Assembly (NCBI RefSeq): GCF_025643335.1
Contig: NZ_CP092489.1
Location: forward strand, 5,028,581-5,092,580
Source: Endozoicomonas sp. Mp262
Lineage (GTDB): Bacteria; Pseudomonadota; Gammaproteobacteria; Pseudomonadales; Endozoicomonadaceae
Direction: 5' to 3'
Length of the DNA stretch: 64,000 bases
How positions within the stretch are numbered: the stretch's first letter is position 1; every line of letters starts with the position of its first letter. Below are positions 47,505 to 55,935 of this stretch, in pieces. The notes under the pieces are model-generated. The model was not told the DNA's origin and did no database searches. It saw only the letters and a list, made by a program, of their open reading frames with translations. The position numbers and the translations under genes are program-made.

Positions 47505-47560
47505 ATCCTGAATCTCCGGGGTTATTCTTTATTCCCAGAACCATAACAACGGATTATTTA

Positions 47561-47604
47561 TAAGAAAAATCAAACTTTTATATAATCTGATTCGATTTTT
47601 CTTA
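47561..47604. promoter_or_regulatory. Operator-promoter region shared by TDT and LysR genes
   Basis: Perfect 11-bp inverted repeat TAAGAAAAATC / GATTTTTCTTA with a 22-bp centre that contains TATAAT (47581-47586). The arrangement suits LysR autoregulation together with control of the divergent transporter. Confidence 0.6.
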
Positions 47605-47619
47605 TACTCAAAACCACCG

Positions 47620-48519
47620 ATGCATATCACCTTACGACAACTGAGAGCCTTTCGTGCTGTGGCCAGCCTTGGTCAGGTTCAGTTGGCAGCCCATCAGCTC
47701 AGTCTCTCCCAGCCCGCAACCAGCATGGCTATTTCCGAACTGGAGAAGCAGTTGAATTGTCGCCTGTTTGACCGAACCAGTAATCGACTTGTTCTGAATC
47801 CCCAGGGTATCCGGCTGCTACCTCTGGCCTGTGAACTGCTGGACCGCAGTAATGAAATAGGAACACTTTTCCAGCAACGGAATCAAACCCCATCAGGAAA
47901 ACTGACCATTGGTGCCAGTACTACTATCGGCAACTATCTGATCCCCCAGGTTCTTGCCAGCCATGAAAAAAATCATCCTGGTATCACCGCCACACTGGAT
48001 ATCCAAAATACCTCTACGCTGATTAATAAACTGGCTGCTTTCGATATTGATATCGCGTGCATAGAAGGCCCCTGCCAGCACAGTGATATGGAGGTGATCC
48101 CCTGGCTTGAAGATGAGCTGGTTGTGTTTTGCTCACCCTCTCACCCCTTGGCAGGTATGGGAAACCAGCCAATCTCTTTGCAAGACCTTGAGGACGAGTC
48201 CTGGATTCTCCGGGAGTCAGGCTCCGGTACCCGAATGCTTTTTGACTTTTATATTGCCCAGCACCTCAGGCATTTGAATATTCGCATGGAACTCAATCAA
48301 ACCGAGGCCATCAAACAACTGGTATTGGCAGGCACCGGAATAAGCTGTCTTTCCCGGTACTGTATTGCCCGCGAACTTGAGCAAAAAGAGCTGGTAAGCC
48401 TTGCCCTGAAGGGGTGTGCACTAACCCGCAAGCTGTCAATCCTGATTCATAAAAAGAAGTATATCGGCCCGCTACTTGACTCATTGCTGCAACAGCTTTG
48501 GCAAGCTGCCAGATCCTGA
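47620..48519 (+). CDS. LysR-family transcriptional regulator
   Basis: 299 residues. The helix-turn-helix (GQVQLAAHQLSLSQPATSMAISELEKQLNCRLFDR) is standard LysR. The effector domain has LTIGASTTIGNYLIP and the RESGSGTRMLFD stretch, found in the YeiE/CysL-like subgroup that often controls anion transporters. It is divergent from the TDT gene, and a palindrome covers their shared promoter, which makes that gene its likely target. Start ATG at 47620. An IS3-type element is inserted three bases after its stop codon, so the coding sequence is intact but downstream transcription may be altered. Confidence 0.9.
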   Translation: MHITLRQLRAFRAVASLGQVQLAAHQLSLSQPATSMAISELEKQLNCRLFDRTSNRLVLNPQGIRLLPLACELLDRSNEIGTLFQQRNQTPSGKLTIGASTTIGNYLIPQVLASHEKNHPGITATLDIQNTSTLINKLAAFDIDIACIEGPCQHSDMEVIPWLEDELVVFCSPSHPLAGMGNQPISLQDLEDESWILRESGSGTRMLFDFYIAQHLRHLNIRMELNQTEAIKQLVLAGTGISCLSRYCIARELEQKELVSLALKGCALTRKLSILIHKKKYIGPLLDSLLQQLWQAARS

Positions 48520-48589
48520 ACTTGAAGTGGTTATAGTTTTCCGGACACACAAACAAGGGTAATCTTGAAACCCTACTAAGGTGTGAAGC

Positions 48590-48886
48590 ATGTCGGAAAA
48601 GAAAGTAAAAAATTACACTGCTGAGTTCAAGGAATCTGCTGTGAAGCTGGCAGTTGAATCAGATAAGCCAGTGACTGAAACTGCTCAGGAGCTTGGGGTT
48701 AATGCGAATACCCTGCATACCTGGATAACAAAGTACCACCGCCATAAGGTGGCTAATCAGCCCAGGAAAAATGATGAGCATGTGTATGATGAAGTGAAAC
48801 GTTTGCGTAAAGAGCTGAAAATACTCAAAGAGGAGCATGCTATTTTAAAAAAGGCGGCAGCCTTCTTTGCAAGAGAAAGTCTCTGA
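48590..48886 (+). CDS. IS3-family OrfA
   Basis: 98 residues. The helix-turn-helix covers TAEFKESAVKLAVES to GVNANTLHTWITKY, with a leucine-zipper helix at the C terminus. It binds the ends of the element. The A-run near its end (TTTTAAAAAAGG) can cause a -1 slip that fuses it to OrfB to make the active transposase. It differs from copy 1 at a few positions (for example AQELGVNAN versus ARELGVNIN). Confidence 0.9.
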   Translation: MSEKKVKNYTAEFKESAVKLAVESDKPVTETAQELGVNANTLHTWITKYHRHKVANQPRKNDEHVYDEVKRLRKELKILKEEHAILKKAAAFFARESL

Positions 48887-48933
48887 AATTTCAGTTCATT
48901 AAGGACAACCAGGAGCGCTTCAGTATTACTGCC

Positions 48934-49749
48934 ATGTGTCGGGTTATGTCTGTATCGACCACAGGCTTTTATGACTGGTGCTCTCGTCCAGAATCGAACC
49001 GAAGTCAGGAAGACCGTGCATTGAAGGCAGATATCCGCGTGATACATGAAAAACACCGCCAGCGTTATGGTGAGCGCCGTATAAAAGACGATCTTGCTGA
49101 TCAGGGTAAAAACGTTAGCCGTCAACGAATCAGTCGCCTAATGAAGGAGGAAGGCATTGTTTGCAAAACAAAGCGCAAGTTCAAGGCAACAACAGACTCC
49201 CGCCATAACAAGCCGGTGGCCGAGAATCTGCTGAACCGCAATTTCAAACGGGAGCAGCCCAATGAGGCTTACGCGGGAGACATTACCTATATTCGTACCC
49301 GGGAGGGCTGGCTGTACTTGTCCGTATTCATTGATTTGCATTCGAGGGCTGTGGTTGGCTGGTCTATGAGAGATCGCATGACGGCATCACTGGTCACTGA
49401 CTCCCTTGTGATGGCTATGTGGAAGCGGAGGCCAACAGAAGGGCTGCTGGTACATAGTGACAGGGGCAGCCAGTATGTCTCGGAAAGCTATCAGAAATTG
49501 CTGAAAGAAAATGGCTTTATTTGCAGTATGAGCCGTAAGGGAAATTGCTGGGATAATGCGGTGGCAGAGAGCTTCTTCCATACGCTGAAAGCTGAGCTTG
49601 TTCACCATGAAGACTTCCAGACAAGGGAAGAGGCGAAGCAGGCAGTTTTTGAATACATTGAGGTCTATTATAACCGCCAGAGAAAACACTCTGGTAATGG
49701 CTACCTGGCACCTTTCAAATATGAACAGAAAATTGCCGAGGCAGCGTAA
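48934..49749 (+). CDS. IS3-family OrfB, transposase catalytic part
   Basis: 271 residues. An N-terminal HTH_21-like region (HRQRYGERRIKDDLADQG) is followed by an rve integrase core with the DDE triad: D in GDITYIRTREGWLYL, D in LLVHSDRGSQY, and E in NCWDNAVAESFFHTLK. This is the intact counterpart of the frameshifted gene at 29568-30373, and it shows what the deleted bases encoded (VCKTKRK). It probably works as an OrfAB fusion. Confidence 0.92.
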   Translation: MCRVMSVSTTGFYDWCSRPESNRSQEDRALKADIRVIHEKHRQRYGERRIKDDLADQGKNVSRQRISRLMKEEGIVCKTKRKFKATTDSRHNKPVAENLLNRNFKREQPNEAYAGDITYIRTREGWLYLSVFIDLHSRAVVGWSMRDRMTASLVTDSLVMAMWKRRPTEGLLVHSDRGSQYVSESYQKLLKENGFICSMSRKGNCWDNAVAESFFHTLKAELVHHEDFQTREEAKQAVFEYIEVYYNRQRKHSGNGYLAPFKYEQKIAEAA

Positions 49750-49876
49750 AAAAGTGTCCGGAAAACTCTTGCCAGATCAACTATCCTGTTTTTCAATCCA
49801 AACCGCGCCCGATTAGAGAACCATCATTTGATGAAGCTGCGAAGGGCGCGAGAGGGTAATTATTCAGGTAACAACT

Positions 49877-50824
49877 ATGATAAAACATATTCCATGCTAT
49901 CTGCTTCTTGATACCTTCCGTTATCAGCTTTTTTTGCGCCTGTCTAAATTATCAAGGCCGGTTTATGCACTGATTATTCTGACTGCCCTGTATGGCTGCG
50001 GTGCTCACTCACCACAACAGATCACTTCTGACCAACAATTCCGGCAAGCAAACAGCCAAACGGTGAAAATGGTGATCCTCACTGATGCCACCAGCACACT
50101 TATGGGTGATAAAGGTATCTCGCCCGAGGTTAAGTCGGCATTATCCCGTCAAGTCATCACGCCCCTCAGAAAGTCCGGCACCATTGAAATATCAGGGAAC
50201 GATAAAAACACCCGCCCCCTTGCTGTCAACTTCCAAAAGGCCTTTGAACAAAGCCTGCTTGATTTGCTTGATGAGCAGCAAATAAGTAGCATCACTGCCA
50301 TTATCCATACCCCTCAACCGGCAACTCCCCTTTGCAATCCTCCAGGCAGGCATCTTGGTGAATCCCTTCACCCCGAAATCAAGCAGGACCCACAACGTAT
50401 TAAAACCGTCGAGGATCGAACCATCACCGTCAGGCGAATGGCTCGTTATGGAGAAGGGGTTTCTATGTATATTGCCTACCCTAAAGAAGGAATGAACAAA
50501 CGCTCACCGGCACAGCAAGATATCTATCGCAGCGAACTCAAAAACACAGCCAACACCAGCCTCCGGGATGCTCCTCTCTCATGCACAACCATGCCTGAGC
50601 ATATCATTGGCGCATCCTACATTATCACCACACCCAACAACCAAAAACTGTTCTTTAGCCTGGTGGGTAAGCAAGCCGTTGCAGGAACCGGGGCAACTGA
50701 CTGGCAATTCTGGTTTGATGATCTCTCACAAGCGGATATTCGTACACGCTATGACGAAGTATTTCAATATCTAAAGCAATGCGGTCAAAACATAGAACCC
50801 GAAGGTAAGGGGCATAAACTATAA
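49877..50824 (+). CDS. Hypothetical lipoprotein
   Basis: 315 residues. A hydrophobic segment (PVYALIILTALYGC) ends in a lipobox-like LYGC near residue 41, so the mature protein would be lipid-anchored to a membrane from that cysteine. The N-terminal extension before it (about 25 residues) is long for a signal peptide, so an internal start is possible. The mature part begins with MVILTDATSTLMGD, a beta strand with a DxTxS-like pattern that loosely recalls a von Willebrand type A metal site, but other motif parts are not clear. Four more cysteines are present. I do not recognise the family. Confidence 0.55.
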   Translation: MIKHIPCYLLLDTFRYQLFLRLSKLSRPVYALIILTALYGCGAHSPQQITSDQQFRQANSQTVKMVILTDATSTLMGDKGISPEVKSALSRQVITPLRKSGTIEISGNDKNTRPLAVNFQKAFEQSLLDLLDEQQISSITAIIHTPQPATPLCNPPGRHLGESLHPEIKQDPQRIKTVEDRTITVRRMARYGEGVSMYIAYPKEGMNKRSPAQQDIYRSELKNTANTSLRDAPLSCTTMPEHIIGASYIITTPNNQKLFFSLVGKQAVAGTGATDWQFWFDDLSQADIRTRYDEVFQYLKQCGQNIEPEGKGHKL

Positions 50825-51386
50825 TCACATCTATTAAAAACTGAACGACAATTCTTACACGTCTGCATCATTTACCTTACCCCGGTGAAAATCCGCTGGT
50901 TATATTGAAGATTATTCCGGGGCATTCATTCAACGCTATTTGACATAAGTATTCACTTTATAAAAAAATAACTATATAGACGTATACTCACAGCAACCCC
51001 AATCAATAACAATTTACCCAAATAAAAATAAGGATAACACAACCTCTTACGCAACAATTTCCATTAATTGTTTTGTAAAAATACTAACGGTATTTTTAGA
51101 ATCAATTTTACAAAAAAGATACCGTTCAATAAGCACTCACATTTTTTTACATAAATATTAAACAATGTTTCCCGAATTTATTTTTATTCCAACAGCCACT
51201 TATTAACCACACGATTTATAGGCTTTAAATAAATTAAACAGGCATCTAAATAAACTTTTATTGATTTAAATTCTAGGTATTTATACCAAAATACGACATT
51301 GATTAGCCATTTTCCCCATGACAAAAAGAAAAGGGATCACTAAAATTCAGTTTTCGCCTAATAACTCGATGGTAACACTCAAAATT
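50825..51386. other. AT-rich intergenic region upstream of ridA
   Basis: No gene seen over 560 bp. Holds two interleaved inverted repeats near 51.1 kb and the presumed ridA promoter. Confidence 0.5.
51071..51126. repeat. Two interleaved inverted repeats
   Basis: TTTTGTAAAA (51071) pairs with TTTTACAAAA (51106), and AACGGTAT (51086) pairs with ATACCGTT (51119). The arms alternate, so the stems are mutually exclusive or form a pseudoknot. Confidence 0.5.
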
Positions 51387-51764
51387 ATGGCTAAAGTCAT
51401 TGAAACACCGGATGCACCTCCGGCTATTGGTCCATACTCCCAAGGCATACAGTTTGGCAATATGATTATTACCTCCGGGCAATTGCCAATAGAGCCAGAA
51501 AGTGGTGAGCTTTCTGAAGACACCAAGGAACAAGCTCACCAGTGCCTGAAAAATGTAAAGGCTGTCCTTGCTGCATCTGGCTACAAAATGAGCCATGTTC
51601 GCAAGGCCACCGTTTTTGTAAAAGACATGAATGACTTCACGGATATTAATGAGGTCTACAAGCAGTACTTCACCATTCCATTTCCTGCTCGCAGCCTGGT
51701 TGAGGTTGTCCGGCTTCCCAAGGATGTTAAGGTAGAGATTGAGGTCATCGCCAGTAAGGACTAA
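51387..51764 (+). CDS. ridA: RidA/YjgF-family enamine/imine deaminase
   Basis: RidA hydrolyses reactive enamine and imine intermediates made by PLP enzymes and so protects metabolism. From the ATG at 51387 it has 125 residues, the usual size. The pattern AIGPYSQGIQFGN, ITSGQLPIEP, and the C-terminal FPARSLVEVVRLPKD with the conserved arginine and VEIEVIA identify the family and are typical of the active RidA subgroup. Longer upstream starts add residues foreign to the family. It ends at a hairpin and faces the DUF2058 gene. Confidence 0.93.
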   Translation: MAKVIETPDAPPAIGPYSQGIQFGNMIITSGQLPIEPESGELSEDTKEQAHQCLKNVKAVLAASGYKMSHVRKATVFVKDMNDFTDINEVYKQYFTIPFPARSLVEVVRLPKDVKVEIEVIASKD

Positions 51765-51797
51765 GCCAGCCTATTCTGGCATAGTCGGCTTTAAGCG

Positions 51798-51816
51798 CGG
51801 GGGAGTGGTTCCCCCG
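51798..51816. terminator. Hairpin between convergent ridA and DUF2058 genes
   Basis: CGGGGGAG / TTCCCCCG stem located 34 bp after the ridA stop. No T-run; could serve both genes. Confidence 0.4.
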
Positions 51817-51827
51817 TAAGCAGCCCT

Positions 51828-52379
51828 TTACCACATCAAGTCGTCTGGAATCTGGTAATCTGCATACCAATCTTCCTCTTCCACAGAATCTTCTTCCTGT
51901 CCTTTCTGGTTTTGCAGCACAATGATCTCAGGTATCCTCTCGGCAATTTTCTCGGCCACAGGAACTGGAATCAGTATAAATTCCTCATCCTGAACCGCTA
52001 TTGCCAACAACCCACGGCTTAACTTGTTCTGAATGGCGTCTGTGACGTAGATTTTTTTAACTTTCTTCTCGTACACAAAGTTATAGCCAACATCGCCCTT
52101 CTCCCTGGCAATGGCATTGCGCTCAATCAGCTGACGAACCTGGGCCAGAATAGCCTTTCGGTTCTTTTCCTCTTCCCGCTGCCGATTTAGTTCCCGATCA
52201 CGCTCAACCTTGGCGGCACGCTCCTTTTCCAATTCTATCCTGCGAAGCTCTTGCTCCGTTGCCACTCCGTCTTTAGCGGCCTGCTTCTTCTTTTTTTTCG
52301 TGGATGTTTTTGCCTTAAGAGCCTGTTGCTTGCTGGCAAGCCCGGCTTTCATCAGCTGGTCTCTCAGTGATTTGCTCAT
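51828..52379 (-). CDS. DUF2058-family protein (YaiL-like)
   Basis: 183 residues, soluble, very rich in lysine, arginine and glutamate. The start SLRDQLMKAGLASKQQALKA followed by a lysine tract, a long charged helix (RIELEKERAAKVERDRELNR) and then KGDVGYNFVYEKKVKKIYV is characteristic of the YaiL/DUF2058 family, annotated as nucleoid- or polynucleotide-associated without a proven reaction. The basic N-terminal part could bind nucleic acid (inference). Start ATG at 52377-52379. No operon partners. Confidence 0.85.
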   Translation of the reverse strand: MSKSLRDQLMKAGLASKQQALKAKTSTKKKKKQAAKDGVATEQELRRIELEKERAAKVERDRELNRQREEEKNRKAILAQVRQLIERNAIAREKGDVGYNFVYEKKVKKIYVTDAIQNKLSRGLLAIAVQDEEFILIPVPVAEKIAERIPEIIVLQNQKGQEEDSVEEEDWYADYQIPDDLMW

Positions 52380-52534
52380 GGTCGATAATAACTACAGAAT
52401 TTATGAAAAGAATAACGATTGGTGAGGAAAGCATCTTAGCAATCAGAGTTCCTTCAGGCCAGTTGCTGATTACTCTCCTTCCCTGCATCCCGAGAATGTC
52501 GTGCCCCCCCTGAACAAGAAGACTATGATCTGAT

Positions 52535-52559
52535 AAAAAAGCCCGGATATTCACCGGGC
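52535..52559 (-). terminator. Terminator of the petABC operon
   Basis: Leftward hairpin GCCCGGTGA-type stem (GCCCGG / CCGGGC) followed by six T. It lies beyond the inverted-repeat element that separates it from petC. Confidence 0.75.
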
Positions 52560-52578
52560 TCCTGAAAGAAATCAATGT

Positions 52579-52845
52579 CTAGGGGTTGTTGACGTTTGCT
52601 CGTGTGCTCAGCCAAAACCAGCGGTTTCGTGGCTAGGCGCAGTAGCGCAGGAAGACTCACGTCTTTCAAGCTACTGCAACGACGGCACGGAATCGCTGGT
52701 TTTGGCCCTTCGGGTGGCTCGTAAAGCGGCTTTCCGACGGCGTTGGACTGGCTTGACGTAGAATAACTATGCCTGCACCAGTCCTCCTTGTGGAAAACCG
52801 CTTTACGAGCCACTGAGCTCACGATCAAACGTCAACAGCCCCTAG
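52579..52845. repeat. 267-bp miniature inverted-repeat element at the petC stop codon
   Basis: The ends CTAGGGGTTGTTGACGTTTG and the complement of CTAGGGGCTGTTGACG match the arms of the 67-bp hairpin at 32134-32200. Inside are further paired segments: CCAAAACCAGCG with CGCTGGTTTTGG, and GGCTCGTAAAGCGG with CCGCTTTACGAGCC. No gene is encoded. TA flanks both sides, as for elements moved by IS630/Tc1-type enzymes. The TAG of petC lies in its right edge. Confidence 0.75.
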
Positions 52846-53600
52846 TGTACATCTTTCCAGTACTCCCGCTTCAGCAGATAGGCGAACACCAGGAACACCA
52901 GCAGGAACAGGAACACATAGATACCCAACTGTTGACGCTCCATTTTCATGGGCTCGGCAGAATAGGACAGGAAATTAACCAGGTCATACATGGCCTGATC
53001 AAACTCATCCACCGTCATGCTTCCCTTCCGCTCAGGATCTACCTTTAAGCCACAAAGTTTCTCCCCGGTCAAAGGATCCCGGGCCGTATCATCCCCCCCT
53101 ACACAGGAGTCCACCTGAACGCCTTGCAGTTCCATCAGCACATGGGGCATGCCCACATCCGGGAAGACCTTATTGTTCACACCCCAGGGACGCTTAGGAT
53201 CTTCATAGAAAGTCCGCAGATAGGTATACAGCCAGTCTTCTCCCCGAACCCTGGAAACCAGGGTCAAATCCGGAGGCGCGGCGCCAAACCACTCTTTTGC
53301 CTCCTTCTGATCCATATTATTGGTCATTAAGTCACCAATCCTGGCGCTTTTATCAAAGACCAGGTTTTCCATCATCAGGTCATGGGGAATCCCCAGATCA
53401 TCGGCAACCCGCTCATAGCGCTGGAAGGAAGTGGCATGACAGCCTGCGCAGTAATTCTGATAATATTTAGCCCCTCTCTGCAACGAGGCCTTATCAGAAT
53501 GATCGGTATCCACCGAATCAAGATCATAACCGCTGCCACCTGCCGCCAAAGCCAGGACAGGAGCAAAGAGGAATAGCAGAGCCAGTGTTATTGTTTTCAT
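52842..53600 (-). CDS. petC: Ubiquinol-cytochrome c reductase, cytochrome c1 subunit
   Basis: Cytochrome c1 carries electrons from the Rieske centre to soluble cytochrome c on the periplasmic side of the bc1 complex. From ATG 53598-53600 it has 252 residues: a signal peptide (LALLFLFAPVLALA), the heme site CAGCH at residues 51-55, the PPDLTLVSR and GMPHVLMELQG region with the methionine ligand, and a C-terminal anchor (LGIYVFLFLLVFLVFAYLL). The ATG overlaps the petB TAA. An upstream GTG would add residues read from petB. The stop codon TAG coincides with the edge of the inverted-repeat element. Confidence 0.95.
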   Translation of the reverse strand: MKTITLALLFLFAPVLALAAGGSGYDLDSVDTDHSDKASLQRGAKYYQNYCAGCHATSFQRYERVADDLGIPHDLMMENLVFDKSARIGDLMTNNMDQKEAKEWFGAAPPDLTLVSRVRGEDWLYTYLRTFYEDPKRPWGVNNKVFPDVGMPHVLMELQGVQVDSCVGGDDTARDPLTGEKLCGLKVDPERKGSMTVDEFDQAMYDLVNFLSYSAEPMKMERQQLGIYVFLFLLVFLVFAYLLKREYWKDVH

Positions 53601-54835
53601 TAGCCGGTCACCCTCTCCGGTACAGGTTTGGTTTTCTCCCACCGGGTATAAAATGGCATCAGCAGGAAGAAGGCGAAGTACAACAGGGTACAGATTTGCG
53701 CCACCAGTGTTCTGCCCTCAGTGGCGGACTTGGTGCCGAGGTAAGTCAGGATAATAAAGACAATGGCAAATAGCACAATGCCGATTTTGCTGCACAGGCC
53801 CTTATAGCGCCAGGACTTAACCGGACTCCTGTCCAGCCAGGGCAGGACAAACAGGATGGCAATGGCACCCCCCATGGCAATGACACCACCCAGCTTGGAA
53901 TCAATAAAGCCAATATCGAAGGTAATGGCCCGAAGGATGGAATAGAAGGCACCAAAATACCACACAGGCGCAATATGTTCCGGTGTCTTCAGACTGTTGG
54001 CCTGTTCAAAATTGGCATGCTCAAGGAAATAGCCCCCCATTTCAGGAAGGAAGAACACCACCCCACAGAATACAAACAGGAAGACCACAACCCCGACAAT
54101 ATCCTTGACCGTGTAATACGGATGGAAAGGAATACCATCCAGGGGTATACCGTCAGGTCCTTTGTTCTTTTTAATCTCAATACCATCCGGGTTGTTGGAA
54201 CCCACTTCATGCAGGGCGATAATATGCAGCACCACAAGCCCCAGCAGAACGATAGGCAGTGCCACCACATGCAGGGCAAAGAAGCGGTTCAGGGTAATCC
54301 CGGAAATCAGGAAGTCTCCACGGATAAACTCCTGAAGGTCCGGCCCAATCACCGGTATCGCCCCGAACAGGGAGATAATGACCTGCGCTCCCCAGTAGGA
54401 CATCTGCCCCCAGGGCAACAGATACCCCATAAAGGCTTCAGCCATTAACGCCAAATAGATGGCCATGCCAAAGATCCACACCAACTCCCGGGGCGCCCGG
54501 TAGGAACCATAGATCAACCCCCTGAACATATGCAGATAGATCACCACAAAGAACATGGATGCTCCCGTTGAGTGCATATAGCGAATCAACCAGCCATACT
54601 CCACATCCCGCATAATGTACTCAACGGAGGCAAAGGCCTCCTCCGCGCTCGGTACATAGCTCATGGTGAGCCAGATACCCGTCAGGAGCTGATTCACCAG
54701 CACCAGCAATGCCAGCGAACCAAAGAAGTAAAAGAAGTTAAAATTTTTCGGTGCGTAATATTTACTGAGATGATCTTCCCAGACCTGGGTAACCGGTAAC
54801 CTGGCATTAAGCCAGTCCATAAATTTCGTGGCCAT
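53600..54835 (-). CDS. petB: Ubiquinol-cytochrome c reductase, cytochrome b subunit
   Basis: The membrane core of the bc1 complex, which oxidises ubiquinol and moves protons. The 411-residue protein has eight or so membrane helices. Heme-binding histidines lie in YMHSTGASMFFVVIYLHMF and in FFALHVVALPIVLLGLVVLH. The quinol-site PEW-type region and GSYRAPRELVW are present. Start and stop each overlap the neighbouring gene by one base (TAATG at both junctions), so petA, petB and petC are translationally coupled. No anomaly. Confidence 0.97.
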   Translation of the reverse strand: MATKFMDWLNARLPVTQVWEDHLSKYYAPKNFNFFYFFGSLALLVLVNQLLTGIWLTMSYVPSAEEAFASVEYIMRDVEYGWLIRYMHSTGASMFFVVIYLHMFRGLIYGSYRAPRELVWIFGMAIYLALMAEAFMGYLLPWGQMSYWGAQVIISLFGAIPVIGPDLQEFIRGDFLISGITLNRFFALHVVALPIVLLGLVVLHIIALHEVGSNNPDGIEIKKNKGPDGIPLDGIPFHPYYTVKDIVGVVVFLFVFCGVVFFLPEMGGYFLEHANFEQANSLKTPEHIAPVWYFGAFYSILRAITFDIGFIDSKLGGVIAMGGAIAILFVLPWLDRSPVKSWRYKGLCSKIGIVLFAIVFIILTYLGTKSATEGRTLVAQICTLLYFAFFLLMPFYTRWEKTKPVPERVTG

Positions 54836-55428
54836 TACACATTACCCCCATCTTCACCAATAATCAGGATGTCATCCGTTTCAAAGGTATAAGGTGGCAC
54901 TTCCAGGTTGGTGGGTGCCGGAACGCCTTTGTAAACCCTGCCAGCCAGATCAAATTTAGAACCATGGCAGGGGCAGAAATAGCCCCCCTGCCATTTGGCA
55001 TCAAATTCCATTGGCTTTACTTCCGGCATAAACTTGGGAGAACAGCCCAAATGCGTGCAGAGCCCGACTAATACCAGAAACTCATCTTTCTGCGACCGAA
55101 ATTCATTTTTCGCATAATCAGGTTGCTCGGACTTTTCCGATAAGGGATCCCGAAGCAGGCTTCCCTGTTCCCTGAGTACATCCAGCATCGCCTGGGTTCG
55201 TCGCGCCACAAACACGGGTTTACCTCGCCATTCGTAAACCACCTGCTGCCCGGGTTCTAATTTGCTGACATTGACTTTCACTGGTGCTCCAGCGGCCTTG
55301 GCCTTGGCACTGGGCGTCCAGGATTTCACGAAAGGTGTGGCGACCCCTACGGCCCCGGCAGCCCCCACCACCGAAGTTGCTGCCACGAGAAAGCGGCGGC
55401 GGCCTGTATTCACGCCGTTATCACTCAT
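54835..55428 (-). CDS. petA: Ubiquinol-cytochrome c reductase, Rieske iron-sulfur subunit
   Basis: The 2Fe-2S protein that takes the first electron from ubiquinol. 197 residues. A twin-arginine-like start (NTGRRRFLVAATSVVGAAG) anchors the protein and leads to export. The cluster ligands are in CTHLGC (C124, H126) and CPCHGS (C152, H155), and the ending GVPAPTNLEVPPY is typical. A strong ribosome site GGAGAGTAGGT precedes the ATG at 55426-55428. First gene of petABC. In related bacteria rpsI-rplM lie immediately upstream; here 3.3 kb with two foreign-looking genes intervenes. Confidence 0.97.
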   Translation of the reverse strand: MSDNGVNTGRRRFLVAATSVVGAAGAVGVATPFVKSWTPSAKAKAAGAPVKVNVSKLEPGQQVVYEWRGKPVFVARRTQAMLDVLREQGSLLRDPLSEKSEQPDYAKNEFRSQKDEFLVLVGLCTHLGCSPKFMPEVKPMEFDAKWQGGYFCPCHGSKFDLAGRVYKGVPAPTNLEVPPYTFETDDILIIGEDGGNV

Positions 55429-55935
55429 TACCTACTCTCCCCCATTTGAGCCTCTGCTCGATAGACTTCTTATTGTTCAGGGTGGGTTGCTTGCAGGATC
55501 TCTGTTCTACTCAACCTATTGACTCCAGACACTGATTCGGAAATAGCCGTCTATTCCCGGACAGACTTCCAGCTATTATGGTTGTTCTTCCAGAGGCCAC
55601 AAACCCGGCTTTTAACCATTTTCTTTATCTGTGACATCTTTGCTTATCCCTGCCTCAGTACCCCACCTACTCACTAGGTACTAATGCGTAATGATACTGG
55701 TTTTAAGGCTATGGCAAAAGCCTCCGATAGATTTTATTACCAAAGACCCATTTGTTAGTCGGCATAACCCCATTGTTAGTAATATCAACCTTTAATTTCA
55801 AACATATCACAGTGCCACATTGTCTATTAATGCAGATATGCCCGATTTTAAAATACAACCTCCTCTAACATGCGGATAATGTCAGGGCAATAAAAAATCA
55901 AAATAACTAAAAAATAGAAAAGCAGGGAAAAAGCG
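55429..55935. other. Divergent intergenic region between petA and the first RING-like gene
   Basis: 507 bp without a gene. It must hold the petABC promoter (leftward) and the promoter of the RING-like gene (rightward). The right half is AT-rich, and AGGGAAAA before 55936 is a usable ribosome site. Confidence 0.5.

Larger units (their letters stand above)
48523..49779 (+). mobile_element. IS3-type insertion sequence, copy 2 (1257 bp, intact)
   Basis: Begins TGAAGTGG and ends CCAGATCA, with the shared inner repeat AGTTTTCCGGACAC, flanked by ACT on both sides (48520-48522 and 49780-49782) as expected 3-bp duplication. Both open frames are complete. Confidence 0.93.

Noticed and set aside
49877-50824. 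von Willebrand A-domain protein
   Set aside because: Only the first strand with a DxTxS-like pattern is suggestive; the other metal-site motifs are not visible, so it is left as a hypothetical lipoprotein.
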